From assembly GCA_036620675.1 (NCBI GenBank), contig JAZHEE010000011.1: a DNA stretch of 64,000 nucleotides. One strand, given 5' to 3'. Positions 1 through 8,025 of this stretch are shown here, one piece after another (positions within the stretch are counted from its first letter, which is position 1; each line of letters begins with the position of its first letter). This DNA comes from Jejubacter sp036620675. Lineage in GTDB: Bacteria; Pseudomonadota; Gammaproteobacteria; Enterobacterales; Enterobacteriaceae. The translations under genes and the position numbers were made by a program. The notes beneath the pieces are model-generated. The model had not been told where the DNA came from. It saw only the letters and a list, made by a program, of their open reading frames with translations, and made no database searches.

Positions 1-184
1 GGGCAGAAGGGTAAAATTAGCGCCAGCCTGGTCCCCTCTCCCCTATGGGCAGAAGGGTAAAATTAGCGCCAGCCTGGCCCCCTCTCCCCTATGGACAGAA
101 TGGTAAAATTAGCGCCAGCCTGGTCCCTTCTCCCCTATGGGCAGAAGGGTAAAATTAGCGCCAGCCTGGTCCCCTCTCCCCTAT
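1..184. repeat. four tandem 46-bp repeats
   Basis: Four head-to-tail copies of a 46-bp unit (1-46, 47-92, 93-138, 139-184) that starts GGGCAGAAGGGTAAAATTAG and ends CCCCTCTCCCCTAT. Copies differ by a few substitutions, most of them in copy 3. There are no unique spacers, so this is not a CRISPR array. The array may begin outside the window. Confidence 0.9.
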
Positions 185-207
185 GGGGAGAGGGTTAGGG
201 TGAGGGG
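172..207. repeat. palindromic CCCTCTCCCC/GGGGAGAGGG element
   Basis: The last 46-bp unit runs into a hairpin: CCCTCTCCCC (172-181), 3-nt loop, GGGGAGAGGG (185-194), then TTAGGGTGAGGGG. The same element recurs at 24284-24319 after hcp, so it is a dispersed REP-like repeat. Here it lies just past the 3' end of the gbcA-like gene and could end its transcript. Confidence 0.75.
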
Positions 208-241
208 AAAGGGCCGGGATGAGGGTTAAACAGAGGCGAAA

Positions 242-1564
242 TTACCCATACTGCCGTTCAATATCGGGAACGCCGACCGGATAAAGTTCGCTATTATCAC
301 CAGCGCCCAGATTCTTCAGTACGGTATCGCTGTACCACTCCAGGAAGTTAATTACCCCAAACTCATAGGTTTCTGAATAGGGGCCGGGTTGATAGCCAAT
401 GGAGTTAATGCCGCGCTGGTTCTCTTCCCCCAGAATCCTGTCCTGATCGTTGGTGGCGTCCCATACCTGGCGCAGACGCTCCGGATCGTAATCAACGCCC
501 GGTACCGCATCCTTGTGCACAAACCATTTTGTGGTGACCAGCGACTCCTGAGCCGAGATGGGCAGTACCCGGAACACGATAAAGTGATCGCTCTGCATAT
601 GGTTCCAGGAGTTGGGCAGATGCAGAATACGCATCGAGCCCAACTGGTGGTTCTTAATGCGGCCCAGTAGCTTAGAGCAGCCTTCGCTGCCGTCGATAGT
701 CATCACGCTGGCGCCCGGCTTGAGCGGCATACGCACGATGCGGTTACGTTGCCCGAAGCTTCTGTGGCGGTGTGGAATACCTTCCTGGTCCCACTGTTCC
801 GCCTGCTGGTTGTAGTAGTCGATAAATTCCGGCGTAGCGCGCGGATCGTTGGTATCGTCCCACTCCAGCAGGGTATTGAGCAGTTCCGGATGGCTGCCCG
901 CACAGTGGTAGCATTCGCGGTTATTTTCCAGTACCAGCTTCCAGTTGGCCTTTTCATACATCTCGGATTCCGCCGCCAGCTTGGTATTTTCCACATCATA
1001 CGGCTCCATGTACTCTTCAAGCGTCGCCAGGAAGTCGTCGAAGTCCGATTCCGGCGGCTGTTCGGCGATGCAGACGAAGATAAAACCGCCAGCGGTGCGG
1101 CAGTGGGCGGGCTTCAGGCCATGCAGGCTTTTGTCGAAATCCACGCTCATATTGGTGCCCGCGAACAGCAGATTGCCTTTCAGATCGTAGGTCCACTGGT
1201 GATAGGGGCAGACCAGATTCGCTACCTTGCCGCGCTGCTGTTGGCAGATGCGTGAACCGCGGTGGCGACAGGTGTTGTGGAATGCGTTGACAGCGCCGTT
1301 GGCGTCGCGCACCACCAGCACCGGATTCTGGCCGATCTCAAGGGTGAAATAGTCGCCCTTTTTGGGGATTTCGCTGGTCATGCCAGCGAACAGCCACTCT
1401 TTCTGAAACACCTCCTCCATATCAACGCGAAACAGGGTTGGATCGTTATACAGCGGCTGTGGTAGCGAGTAGTTAGCCCTGCGCCGTTTGAGCAAGTCGG
1501 TCATCTGGTCGCGAGCATCGGTAATGCTGGCGCAGGTGATATTCAGCAGATCGTTATGACTCAT
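242..1564 (-). CDS. gbcA: Rieske oxygenase, GbcA-like
   Basis: Alpha subunit of a Rieske non-haem iron oxygenase, 440 aa from the ATG at 1564, which has a GAAGAG ribosome site; a longer reading frame upstream is unsupported. The Rieske [2Fe-2S] ligands are C99, H101, C119 and H122 (CxH...CxxH). The mononuclear iron site is the E213-NNRECYHCAGSH segment with H220 and H225. Divergent to a one-piece FAD/[2Fe-2S] reductase, the arrangement known for glycine betaine monooxygenase gbcA/gbcB of pseudomonads. The substrate is inferred: betaine is likeliest, but other quaternary amines such as carnitine or stachydrine are possible. No downstream demethylation genes are in view. Confidence 0.8.
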   Translation of the reverse strand: MSHNDLLNITCASITDARDQMTDLLKRRRANYSLPQPLYNDPTLFRVDMEEVFQKEWLFAGMTSEIPKKGDYFTLEIGQNPVLVVRDANGAVNAFHNTCRHRGSRICQQQRGKVANLVCPYHQWTYDLKGNLLFAGTNMSVDFDKSLHGLKPAHCRTAGGFIFVCIAEQPPESDFDDFLATLEEYMEPYDVENTKLAAESEMYEKANWKLVLENNRECYHCAGSHPELLNTLLEWDDTNDPRATPEFIDYYNQQAEQWDQEGIPHRHRSFGQRNRIVRMPLKPGASVMTIDGSEGCSKLLGRIKNHQLGSMRILHLPNSWNHMQSDHFIVFRVLPISAQESLVTTKWFVHKDAVPGVDYDPERLRQVWDATNDQDRILGEENQRGINSIGYQPGPYSETYEFGVINFLEWYSDTVLKNLGAGDNSELYPVGVPDIERQYG

Positions 1565-1887
1565 GGTGGTGCTCTTCTCGTTCAGATCAAAGTGTCGCGC
1601 CCGCGCGCGGGCACATCCCGATAGCTGGCTCCCATTGCAGACAGGGGGCACCGTCAAACCAGATGCTGCACCCGGTTGTGAATGTGGAATGTTCTGGCAG
1701 CGACATCGATCCCCACCGTTAGAGACGTAAGGAGGAAAGTATTGTTGCCCGGTGGTTTTTTCAGATATCCCGATGTCGTGAATAAATAAATGGCGAAGAG
1801 AGGTTGAACTGAAAATTCAGCTGTACCCGGTAGCGCCGAACCGTTGCGCGCTATCCATCGACCCCTGGCCCACAGGAAGCATTCCGT
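1565..1887. promoter_or_regulatory. divergent promoter region of gbcA/gbcB
   Basis: A 323-bp gap between divergent genes must hold both promoters. Visible symmetry: a perfect 14-bp palindrome GCCCGCGCGCGGGC at 1599-1612 close to the gbcA start, and the short inverted repeat CTGAA-AA-TTCAG at 1809-1820 upstream of gbcB. No convincing -35/-10 pair or known regulator box was recognised, and no regulator gene is adjacent. Confidence 0.4.
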
Positions 1888-3015
1888 ATGACCAACCAGA
1901 CTATTTCGGTAGTAAATACCGGCGCTTTTGAGCCCGTAACCACCCAGACCTGGAGCAACGGTCGTCATGCCGTGCGTTGCGTCAAGGTGATTCAGGAAAC
2001 CTGGGATGTGAAAACCTGGTGCTTTATGGCCGAACAGCCGGTGATGTTCTTCTTTAAGCCCGGCCAGTTTGTGACCCTGGAGCTGGAGATCGACGGCGAA
2101 CAGGTGTTTCGTTCTTACACCATTTCAAGCTCGCCGTCGGTACCATACAGCTTTTCGATTACGGTGAAACGGGTGCCGGGGGGCAGGGTATCCAACTGGC
2201 TGCATGACAATATGAGCGAAGGTATGGAACTGGCAGTGCATGGCCCGGTCGGTCAGTTCAACTGTATCGACTACCCCAGCGACCGGGTGCTGTTTCTTTC
2301 CGGAGGTGTAGGGATTACGCCGGTGATGTCGATGGCTCGCTGGTATTTCGACACCAATGCCGATGTCGATATGGTGTTTATTCACAGCTCCCGCACGCCG
2401 CGCGATATTATTTTCCAGCGCGATCTGGAAAATATGGCGGCGCGCATCGCCAACTTTAAGCTGAACCTGGTCTGCGAACGTCATGAGTCCGGCCAGAACT
2501 GGGCCGGTTATCGCGGATTCTTTAACCGCCCGATGCTGGAGATGATGGCCCCCGACTTTATGGATCGTGAAGTCTACTGCTGCGGCCCCACGCCTTATAT
2601 GAACGCCGTGCGTAACATGTTGCAGGAAGCCGGATTCGACATGGAACACTATCACGAAGAGTCGTTCGGGGCGACGCCGGCGCCGGTGAAAGAGCAGGCG
2701 CAGCAGGATGCCGAACAGGCGGCCGAAGTGGCCGAAGCAATACCACGCTCCGACCTGATCCAGGTCTTCTTCGCCAGCACCGGCAAGAGCGTTCAGATAG
2801 CTCCCGGCGAAACCGTGCATGCCGCTGCCGCCAAGCTGGGCCTGCATATTCCCAAAGCCTGTGGGATGGGCATTTGCGGTACCTGTAAGGTGAAGCGGCT
2901 GGAAGGAGAGGTCGAAATGGCGCATAACGGTGGCATTACCGACGAGGATGTCGAAGAGGGCTATATCCTTTCCTGCTGTAGCGTACCGACCGGGGATGTG
3001 GTAGTGGAATATTGA
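1888..3015 (+). CDS. gbcB: ferredoxin-NADH reductase, GbcB-like
   Basis: Electron-transfer partner of the divergent Rieske oxygenase, 375 aa, with AGGAAG before the ATG. The N-terminal half is a ferredoxin-reductase fold with the FAD motif RSYTISSSP (near residue 75) and the NAD-binding GGVGITPVMSMARW. An Ala/Glu/Gln-rich hinge (about 265-285) leads to a C-terminal plant-type [2Fe-2S] domain with C325, C330, C333 and a distal Cys at 363/364. This domain order is that of GbcB and carnitine-monooxygenase reductases. It passes electrons from NAD(P)H to the Rieske centre in the cytoplasm. The substrate of the pair is inferred from the arrangement only. Confidence 0.82.
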   Translation: MTNQTISVVNTGAFEPVTTQTWSNGRHAVRCVKVIQETWDVKTWCFMAEQPVMFFFKPGQFVTLELEIDGEQVFRSYTISSSPSVPYSFSITVKRVPGGRVSNWLHDNMSEGMELAVHGPVGQFNCIDYPSDRVLFLSGGVGITPVMSMARWYFDTNADVDMVFIHSSRTPRDIIFQRDLENMAARIANFKLNLVCERHESGQNWAGYRGFFNRPMLEMMAPDFMDREVYCCGPTPYMNAVRNMLQEAGFDMEHYHEESFGATPAPVKEQAQQDAEQAAEVAEAIPRSDLIQVFFASTGKSVQIAPGETVHAAAAKLGLHIPKACGMGICGTCKVKRLEGEVEMAHNGGITDEDVEEGYILSCCSVPTGDVVVEY

Positions 3016-3031
3016 GGTTGCTGGCGTAAAA

Positions 3032-3052
3032 ATGGAGGGGCCACCCCTCCAT
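3032..3052. terminator. bidirectional intrinsic terminator
   Basis: Perfect 9-bp stem ATGGAGGGG / CCCCTCCAT with loop CCA, between two convergent genes. On the minus strand it is followed by a T-run (TTTTTACGCC), so it best serves the alpha/beta hydrolase gene; on the plus strand it can end gbcB. Confidence 0.8.
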
Positions 3053-3073
3053 TAATTATGTGAATGCAGCCCG

Positions 3074-3910
3074 TTATTTGCTAATAAAATCGAGAATATC
3101 GGCATTAATAACGTCGGCCTGGCTGGTGTGCATACCGTGCGGGTAGCCCGGGTATACCTTCAGCGTGCTGTTAGCCAGCAGTTTGTCCTGAAGCAGCGCG
3201 GCGTTCTGATATGGAACCACCTGGTCGTCATCCCCCTGAATCACCAGGGTCGGGACGGTAATCGCTTTCAGATCTTCGGTCTGATCGGTTTCCGAGAATG
3301 CTTTAATGCCCTCGTAATGGGCTTTGGCGCTGCCCATCATGCCCTGGCGCCACCAGTTTTGAATGATGCCCTGGGAGACTTCAGCCCCCGAACGGTTGTA
3401 GCCGTAGAAAGGCCCGGAAGCGACATCCAGATAAAACTGGGTGCGGTTGGCGGCAAGCGCCGAGCGGAAACCATCGAACACCTCAATGGGTGTACCGCCC
3501 GGGTTGTCGGGGGTTTTCACCATCAACGGCGGCACTGAGCTAACCAGCACGGCTTTCGCCACCCGGTTCTGGGGCTGGCCGTATTTTGCCACATAGCGCG
3601 CCACCTCACCGCCGCCGGTGGAGTGACCTACGTGGATAGCATTCTTCAGATCGAGATGTTCCGCAACGGCTGAAGCATCGGCTGCGTAGTGATCCATATC
3701 ATGCCCTTCGCTGACCTGATCGGAACGACCATGCCCACGGCGATCGAGGGCGATAACGCGGTACCCCTTAGCCAGGAAAAACAGCATCTGAGCATCCCAG
3801 TCATCGGCGCTCAGCGGCCAACCATGATGAAAAACAATCGGTTGTGCGTCTTTTGAACCCCAGTCTTTAAAGAAAATGTTAACACCGTCTTTTGTAGTTA
3901 CGAATGGCAT
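3074..3910 (-). CDS. alpha/beta hydrolase (non-haem chloroperoxidase/esterase type)
   Basis: Soluble alpha/beta hydrolase of 278 aa. The start is the ATG at 3910, because AGGAG lies 8 nt upstream and the protein then begins MPFVTTKDGVNIFFKDWG as in this family; a 36-residue longer frame has no support. Oxyanion motif HHGWP (28-32), nucleophile S97 in GHSTGG, acid D229 in GDDDQVVP and H258 in YPGYPHGM form a complete catalytic triad. Relatives are called non-haem chloroperoxidases or aryl esterases. The real substrate cannot be told from sequence. Separate transcription unit, convergent with gbcB. Confidence 0.85.
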   Translation of the reverse strand: MPFVTTKDGVNIFFKDWGSKDAQPIVFHHGWPLSADDWDAQMLFFLAKGYRVIALDRRGHGRSDQVSEGHDMDHYAADASAVAEHLDLKNAIHVGHSTGGGEVARYVAKYGQPQNRVAKAVLVSSVPPLMVKTPDNPGGTPIEVFDGFRSALAANRTQFYLDVASGPFYGYNRSGAEVSQGIIQNWWRQGMMGSAKAHYEGIKAFSETDQTEDLKAITVPTLVIQGDDDQVVPYQNAALLQDKLLANSTLKVYPGYPHGMHTSQADVINADILDFISK

Positions 3911-4250
3911 GGACTGGTCTCCTGCATGTAATGAGACGAAATGTTTTTGACAGCCAACAGGCCTGCCGCTTGCGATGGCAGAGCGTCGAAGCCCCCTGTT
4001 CCGTATCTGAAGGGGCATGTTGCCTCGTTTCAGATGGAACCTCTATCAGTGTAGAAGGAAATCTCAGGTTATGGATGGGGGTATTCAGAGAGAAATATAC
4101 GAGCTGTTTTTAGTGGCGGCGAGTCTGACTGAAGCCTGATAAAACAAGAAAAGAAGAGGCCCGTATTTCACGATGAGTGACATTTCATCATTCTGTAAAG
4201 TGCGTTGTCCGGTAAACCCCTGGCTGGTTTACCGGTAGTGGTGTGCTGGT
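3911..4250. other. intergenic region with 10-bp-stem hairpin
   Basis: 340 bp without a gene. It should hold the hydrolase promoter at its left side. Near its right end CCGGTAAACC (4209-4218) and GGTTTACCGG (4226-4235) form a perfect 10-bp stem just past the decarboxylase stop; there is no T-run, so it may be a terminator without a clear U tract or an mRNA 3' end stabiliser. Confidence 0.5.
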
Positions 4251-5744
4251 TCAGTATCCATATTTTTTCCAGCCAGACTCGACCTTCGTTTTGATATGTT
4301 CCGGATAAGAATGTCTGAACGAAGCCGTGCCTGCGCGTACTCGCCCGCTAAACTGCTCAGGGAACAGGCAGTTAATAATGACTTTTCCACCGCTACCGCG
4401 TTGTCTGTCTTCTTCCGTCAGATACGGCACCATCGGAAATTCCCGGATGTCCGGAAAAGTGAAATGATCGTGTAGCGGATGCGAGCGCGTAGCCAGCGCC
4501 CAGACCACCTGATTGATATCGACAATATCGATGTCATTACTAACCAGAATCAGTTTGGGGATCAGATAGCCTGAATGTGAACCGAAAACGACCTCTGAAA
4601 TTTTATTGACGAAATCTGTGGGAGTTGTGTGCATTTCAGCCAGTTTTTCACTATCGACGGAGACGACGGCCCAACAGGTTGCCGCCTCGTATGAACACCA
4701 GACGAAGTCGACAGGCAATCCCGCCTGCTGCATGATTTCAAGCAACTGGGCCGAGATCATGGTTCCCCATATAGTGTGGTTTTCTTCCGGTGGCATACCT
4801 GCAACGCAAATGGGTAAAATGGGGTTATTACGGAACGTGACTGCATGTACGTGAAATACCGGCTGCTCGCGGCCTGCTTTATGCTGATAGCCGTGATATT
4901 CCCCCATTGGCCCCTCAGGCGCCGTGTCCGTCAGGCTGATTTCGCCCTCCAGGACAATTTCTGCATTGGCTGGCACCCAGAGATCGTTGGTTTCTGTCCT
5001 GGTGAGTGCGATTCCTTTGCCCAATAGCGCGCCGACGTAGTCCGGTTCGCTGACCCCGGTTGGCAGCGGCATACCGGCCACGGCTAACGCCGCTGGGGGG
5101 GCCCCCAGAACCATGGCCCATGGCGTGGCTTTCCCCTCGCGGCGCCACATTTCTCTTATCATACCAATATGCTGGGTAGGTATCGCCGGGCCGGTGAGGT
5201 GGTTATGGTCAACCAGCATCAACCTGCCGATCCCCCAACTGCGCCATTGTCCGTCAGGCGATTGCACGACATGAAAACCGTAGGTGCTGAAATAGCGTCC
5301 GCCATCTTCCTGATGGAGTAACGGTACCGGAAAACGCGTCAGATCGACCTCTTCACCCCGCCAGATATTCTCTTTTATCGGGCCAGTGGTGCAGTATTCC
5401 GGCGTTACGGGGGCTGCTTTCGTCGCCCGGCGAATGGTGGCGACAATCTCTTGTGGAGAGCTCTCTTCCGGCAATCCGAAATGAAGGGCAAGGCGGGAGT
5501 AGGCTTTTTCTGGTGCTGCGAGCATACCGGCCGGCGCGCCAAGAACGCGCGCTCCGGGCATGGCCCCGGCAATATGATGAAATAGCGGAGCAGGCAGCCG
5601 TTTCTCGTAGACCCTGCGGCTGATGGCCGCGACTTCCAGGTCGGCAGAGACTTCCGGATATACATCGACTAAGTCTTTACGGCGACGTAACTCTTTGACG
5701 AATTGGCGAAAATCCAGGGCGCAGTTCAGTAAGCTCATTGTCAT
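4251..5744 (-). CDS. fdc: UbiD-family decarboxylase, Fdc1-like
   Basis: Prenylated-FMN-dependent decarboxylase of the UbiD family, 497 aa. Close in order and motifs to fungal ferulate/cinnamate decarboxylase Fdc1: GARVLGAPAGM, TTGPIKEN, PLLHQEDGGRYFSTYGFHVVQSPDG, ANAEIVLEG, APEGPMGEYHGY. The catalytic trio of this family is present as R174, E277 and E282. Likely reaction: non-oxidative decarboxylation of an aryl acrylic acid such as ferulate or cinnamate; exact substrate inferred. The ATG at 5744 follows GGGAAA; a second ATG two codons in is possible. No UbiX-type prenyltransferase gene, needed for the cofactor, is adjacent. Single gene with a strong inverted repeat directly before its ribosome site. 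Confidence 0.85.
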   Translation of the reverse strand: MTMSLLNCALDFRQFVKELRRRKDLVDVYPEVSADLEVAAISRRVYEKRLPAPLFHHIAGAMPGARVLGAPAGMLAAPEKAYSRLALHFGLPEESSPQEIVATIRRATKAAPVTPEYCTTGPIKENIWRGEEVDLTRFPVPLLHQEDGGRYFSTYGFHVVQSPDGQWRSWGIGRLMLVDHNHLTGPAIPTQHIGMIREMWRREGKATPWAMVLGAPPAALAVAGMPLPTGVSEPDYVGALLGKGIALTRTETNDLWVPANAEIVLEGEISLTDTAPEGPMGEYHGYQHKAGREQPVFHVHAVTFRNNPILPICVAGMPPEENHTIWGTMISAQLLEIMQQAGLPVDFVWCSYEAATCWAVVSVDSEKLAEMHTTPTDFVNKISEVVFGSHSGYLIPKLILVSNDIDIVDINQVVWALATRSHPLHDHFTFPDIREFPMVPYLTEEDRQRGSGGKVIINCLFPEQFSGRVRAGTASFRHSYPEHIKTKVESGWKKYGY

Positions 5745-5750
5745 TTTCCC

Positions 5751-5798
5751 GTTTTCTTTAAACCTGTCTGTCGATATGCAGACAGGTTTAAAGAAAAC
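5751..5798. promoter_or_regulatory. 20-bp perfect inverted repeat at the fdc start
   Basis: GTTTTCTTTAAACCTGTCTG (5751-5770) is repeated in inverse complement at 5779-5798 around an 8-nt spacer TCGATATG. It ends 6 bp before the fdc ATG, so it would be a 20-bp hairpin in the leader RNA or a large operator. Read with the gene, the right arm abuts the GGGAAA ribosome site. Confidence 0.75.
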
Positions 5799-5918
5799 AT
5801 ATCTGGTAAAGAGATGCCAGTTGGTGGGCGGAAGCAGGAACTGAAAGGGCCAGGCTAGCCTTAGGCCGGGTGACGCGGTGGATGGCGGATCATCGAATCG
5901 GGAGCCCAAAAACGCAAA

Positions 5919-5941
5919 AACCCAGCCTGACTGGCTGGGTT
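5919..5941. terminator. intrinsic terminator (tRNA-type trailer)
   Basis: AACCCAGCC / GGCTGGGTT, 9-bp stem with a 5-nt loop, followed on the minus strand by TTTTTGCG. It directly follows the tRNA-3'-end-like segment (5972-5952 on the minus strand), as after a real tRNA gene. Confidence 0.75.
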
Positions 5942-5951
5942 CTTTAATTCG

Positions 5952-5972
5952 TGGTGCCGGACCCGGAATCGA
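5952..5972 (-). other. tRNA 3'-end-like island attachment remnant
   Basis: On the minus strand TCGATTCCGGGTCCGGCACCA resembles the T-loop, acceptor strand and CCA of a tRNA (nearest in memory: tRNA-Phe) but nothing upstream completes a cloverleaf, and the acceptor strand is one base short. With the tRNA-style terminator on one side and island DNA on the other it is best read as the distal att site of a P4-family island. Confidence 0.6.
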
Positions 5973-6023
5973 TGTATGTGGTTAATGTATTGATTTTATT
6001 GCCTTGTTTTTGGTGTGGTGGTT

Positions 6024-6046
6024 TTTATACCCTCATTTATACCCTC
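6024..6046. repeat. paired 11-bp direct repeat, integrase arm-site-like
   Basis: TTTATACCCTC occurs at 6024-6034 and again at 6036-6046 (12-bp period). Tandem GAGGGTAT-type repeats near the att core are typical arm-binding sites of P4-like integrases. Their role here is inferred. Confidence 0.5.
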
Positions 6047-6151
6047 GGTCCGTTTTTATGCAACTTTGGGGGCTCGAACCGGGGAAGATAGCGCTCTTTA
6101 AAGATTCATTGTTTACTGTGGTGACGATATAATTATCGGGTATTCGGCTTT

Positions 6152-7012
6152 TTAGTCTTTCCGCTGTGATGGTAGCATTCCCGGATAGTGCCTGGCGACG
6201 ATATCGTTCATCTTTTCCACCAGATCCGGACGCTTAAAGATGATGTGCCCGGTCCCCTTCTGAAAGTAGCGTATCTCCACATACTCATCCTCAAACACTG
6301 CCGACGAACAGCGGGCGTCATCGATGTGCTTCGCGAACCGGCACGGGAGATCGCTGCGGCTCTCCGGAACGGGCTTTCCGTCGAGCAGACTGAGCATTCG
6401 TTCCAGATCGGCAAGCTGATCGCGTCGGTGTCCCCAGTTGAGATGAAAACCCCACCGGTCATGTCTGACCAGGCCATTCACGATGATTTTCTTTCCGAAC
6501 CGGCAGGGACTGTTACTTTTATAGTTCCAGCTCAGGCTTTTAAACACATTGATAATCCCCCGCTCGAAGACGGTTGATTTGCTCTGGTGCAGTTGCTCAA
6601 AGGTACTGAGGATGTTTTCTTCACTAATGGCAGGAATATCATCCTCATCCAGACTTTTGTACCACTGGTCGCGGGCTTCAGCATCCATCAGCGCAATCAT
6701 CCCGGATTTCAGCATCAGATCCCGCCAGATACTGCGATCAATATTGCGGGTGATGGCCTTCATTGCGGTTTCCACTTTCTCAGTGAACCAGCAATCATAA
6801 CGGTGTCCCTCACGCATCCCCCACTCCTGCGCAGTACCACCGCCAATGGTGCTGGTCAGCGCTGAGATGTCATCCAGGTGGTGAATCAGGTCGTTAATTT
6901 GCGCCAGCGCAGAGTTACGCCCGGTGACGGTGCGCTCAATACTGGTAGAGCTGATAAGTTCGGTATGGCCGGTCAGGATTTCGGCATTGATGTTCGTTTG
7001 TAAGTCGGTCAT
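6152..7012 (-). CDS. DUF4942 family island protein
   Basis: 286 aa, start ATG at 7012. The sequence resembles the DUF4942 proteins that stand last in the yeeTUV gene block of CP4-type prophages and pathogenicity islands. It has an N-terminal helical part, a central EENILSTFEQLHQSKSTVFERGIINVF segment typical of the family, and a C-terminal RCSSAVFEDEYVEIRYFQKGTGHIIFKRPDLVEKMN segment. No signal peptide or membrane segment. Function unknown. It lies behind its own terminator from the toxin-antitoxin operon, so it is probably expressed from its own promoter. Confidence 0.75.
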   Translation of the reverse strand: MTDLQTNINAEILTGHTELISSTSIERTVTGRNSALAQINDLIHHLDDISALTSTIGGGTAQEWGMREGHRYDCWFTEKVETAMKAITRNIDRSIWRDLMLKSGMIALMDAEARDQWYKSLDEDDIPAISEENILSTFEQLHQSKSTVFERGIINVFKSLSWNYKSNSPCRFGKKIIVNGLVRHDRWGFHLNWGHRRDQLADLERMLSLLDGKPVPESRSDLPCRFAKHIDDARCSSAVFEDEYVEIRYFQKGTGHIIFKRPDLVEKMNDIVARHYPGMLPSQRKD

Positions 7013-7033
7013 CGGGGTTCCTTATAAAAAGCA

Positions 7034-7062
7034 AAACGCCAGCCGGATAAGGGCTGGCGTTT
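7034..7062 (-). terminator. intrinsic terminator of the cbeA-cbtA operon
   Basis: AAACGCCAGCC / GGCTGGCGTTT, 11-bp stem with a 7-nt loop, followed on the minus strand by TTTTGC. It separates the DUF5983 gene from the DUF4942 gene. Confidence 0.75.
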
Positions 7063-7120
7063 ATGTGAGTGAAGGTCTGAATAGTCGGGATGATGATGTT
7101 GTCGCCTCGTTCAGAAGCCG

Positions 7121-7612
7121 CTACCAGTCAAAGGTGTCAACCCCCGGCAGGACATCACCGGCGGCATCAAGGTGGAGCAGACTGATGCCATGGCGGCGAA
7201 TCAGTGAGGCAATCAAACGACGGCAGGCTTTCGATACGCCCAGAGTTTTGAGGCGCAGCAGCGGATACTGCCAGGCATTCAGCCGTATCAGGTAGCCGGT
7301 GCCGGTGAAGTGGAGCCACTCTGCGTCGCCGTAGTCCTGGTACTGATGTGAAGCCTGATACAGCAGGCGATTGTCGTCAGTCGTGATATGTGCCGTGCTG
7401 CAGCAAATCCCTGACAGTGAGGCTCCGGGCGGTAGTGGAGCCCCGGTGACGATATGTCCTGGTTTGTCTGCAATCTGTAACGTGCCACCACTCTGATTAA
7501 CGGCATTCACCAGGTCAGTCAGCGCCACACCCTCCATATCCACGGCGAGTTGCCCGTTATTGAGCGTCAGTACGCTGACGGCCCTGGCTTCCACACTGAC
7601 GGTCATGTTCAC
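7121..7612 (-). CDS. DUF5983-like protein after cbtA
   Basis: 163 aa. It starts with a GTG at 7612 that overlaps the cbtA stop as GTGA, or with the ATG two codons later, which is 10 nt after GGGAGG. Translationally coupled to the toxin gene. The sequence and position match the DUF5983 proteins found directly behind CbtA in CP4-type islands. No membrane segment or catalytic motif is visible. It is presumably an accessory of the toxin-antitoxin unit, but its function is unknown. Confidence 0.65.
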   Translation of the reverse strand: MNMTVSVEARAVSVLTLNNGQLAVDMEGVALTDLVNAVNQSGGTLQIADKPGHIVTGAPLPPGASLSGICCSTAHITTDDNRLLYQASHQYQDYGDAEWLHFTGTGYLIRLNAWQYPLLRLKTLGVSKACRRLIASLIRRHGISLLHLDAAGDVLPGVDTFDW

Positions 7613-7962
7613 CGGGCCTCCCGGGAGAGCAGACCCGCTGTCGGGGAGGCCATCAGCCCGGTGGCCTGTCTGGCCCGCAGGATATCCAGCACCGTCAGAA
7701 ACGGTGACTGGGTCTGCTGGTCAAAGCCATGGCGGTCGGTACGGACCAGCTCATACTTTTCCACCATAAAGTTCACGGCATCCGCCAGTGTGATGCCACC
7801 GTCGATATGCGCCCGGATAACGGCGTCATCGCTGAAGGGGGTGTCACCGAGTGTCAGCCCGTAATGGCGGGCCAGCAGATATTCCAGCAGGGTCTGCCAG
7901 ACGGTGACCGGCGTTGGGCACGGCAGGGGCGCCTGCCCGGTGTTTGCAGGTTGCATGTGCAT
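7609..7962 (-). CDS. cbtA: CbtA/YeeV-type toxin
   Basis: 117 aa toxin of the type IV toxin-antitoxin family first described in E. coli CP4-44 (YeeV). Members inhibit cell division and shape by acting on FtsZ and MreB. Family sequence is clear: VWQTLLEYLLARHYGLTLGDTPFSDD, AHIDGGITLADAVNFMVEKYELVR, SPFLTVLDILRARQATGL. AGGA lies 7 nt before the first of two close ATG codons (7962, 7956). Located 64 bp after the cbeA antitoxin gene and overlapping the next gene. Full length, so probably functional. Confidence 0.9.
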   Translation of the reverse strand: MHMQPANTGQAPLPCPTPVTVWQTLLEYLLARHYGLTLGDTPFSDDAVIRAHIDGGITLADAVNFMVEKYELVRTDRHGFDQQTQSPFLTVLDILRARQATGLMASPTAGLLSREAR

Positions 7963-8025
7963 GGGAATGTCCTTTATTTCAGTGAATGGATAAAAACCGG
8001 AGAGATTCCGGCAGGAGTGAGAGAC

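Noticed and set aside
1..184. Regular repeats that could be a CRISPR array
   Set aside because: Units are 46 bp and directly adjacent with no unique spacers; no cas genes are in the window.
6066..6082. GGCTCGAACCGGGGAA resembles a tRNA T-arm
   Set aside because: No acceptor, D-arm or anticodon-arm pairing could be found around it; treated as chance.
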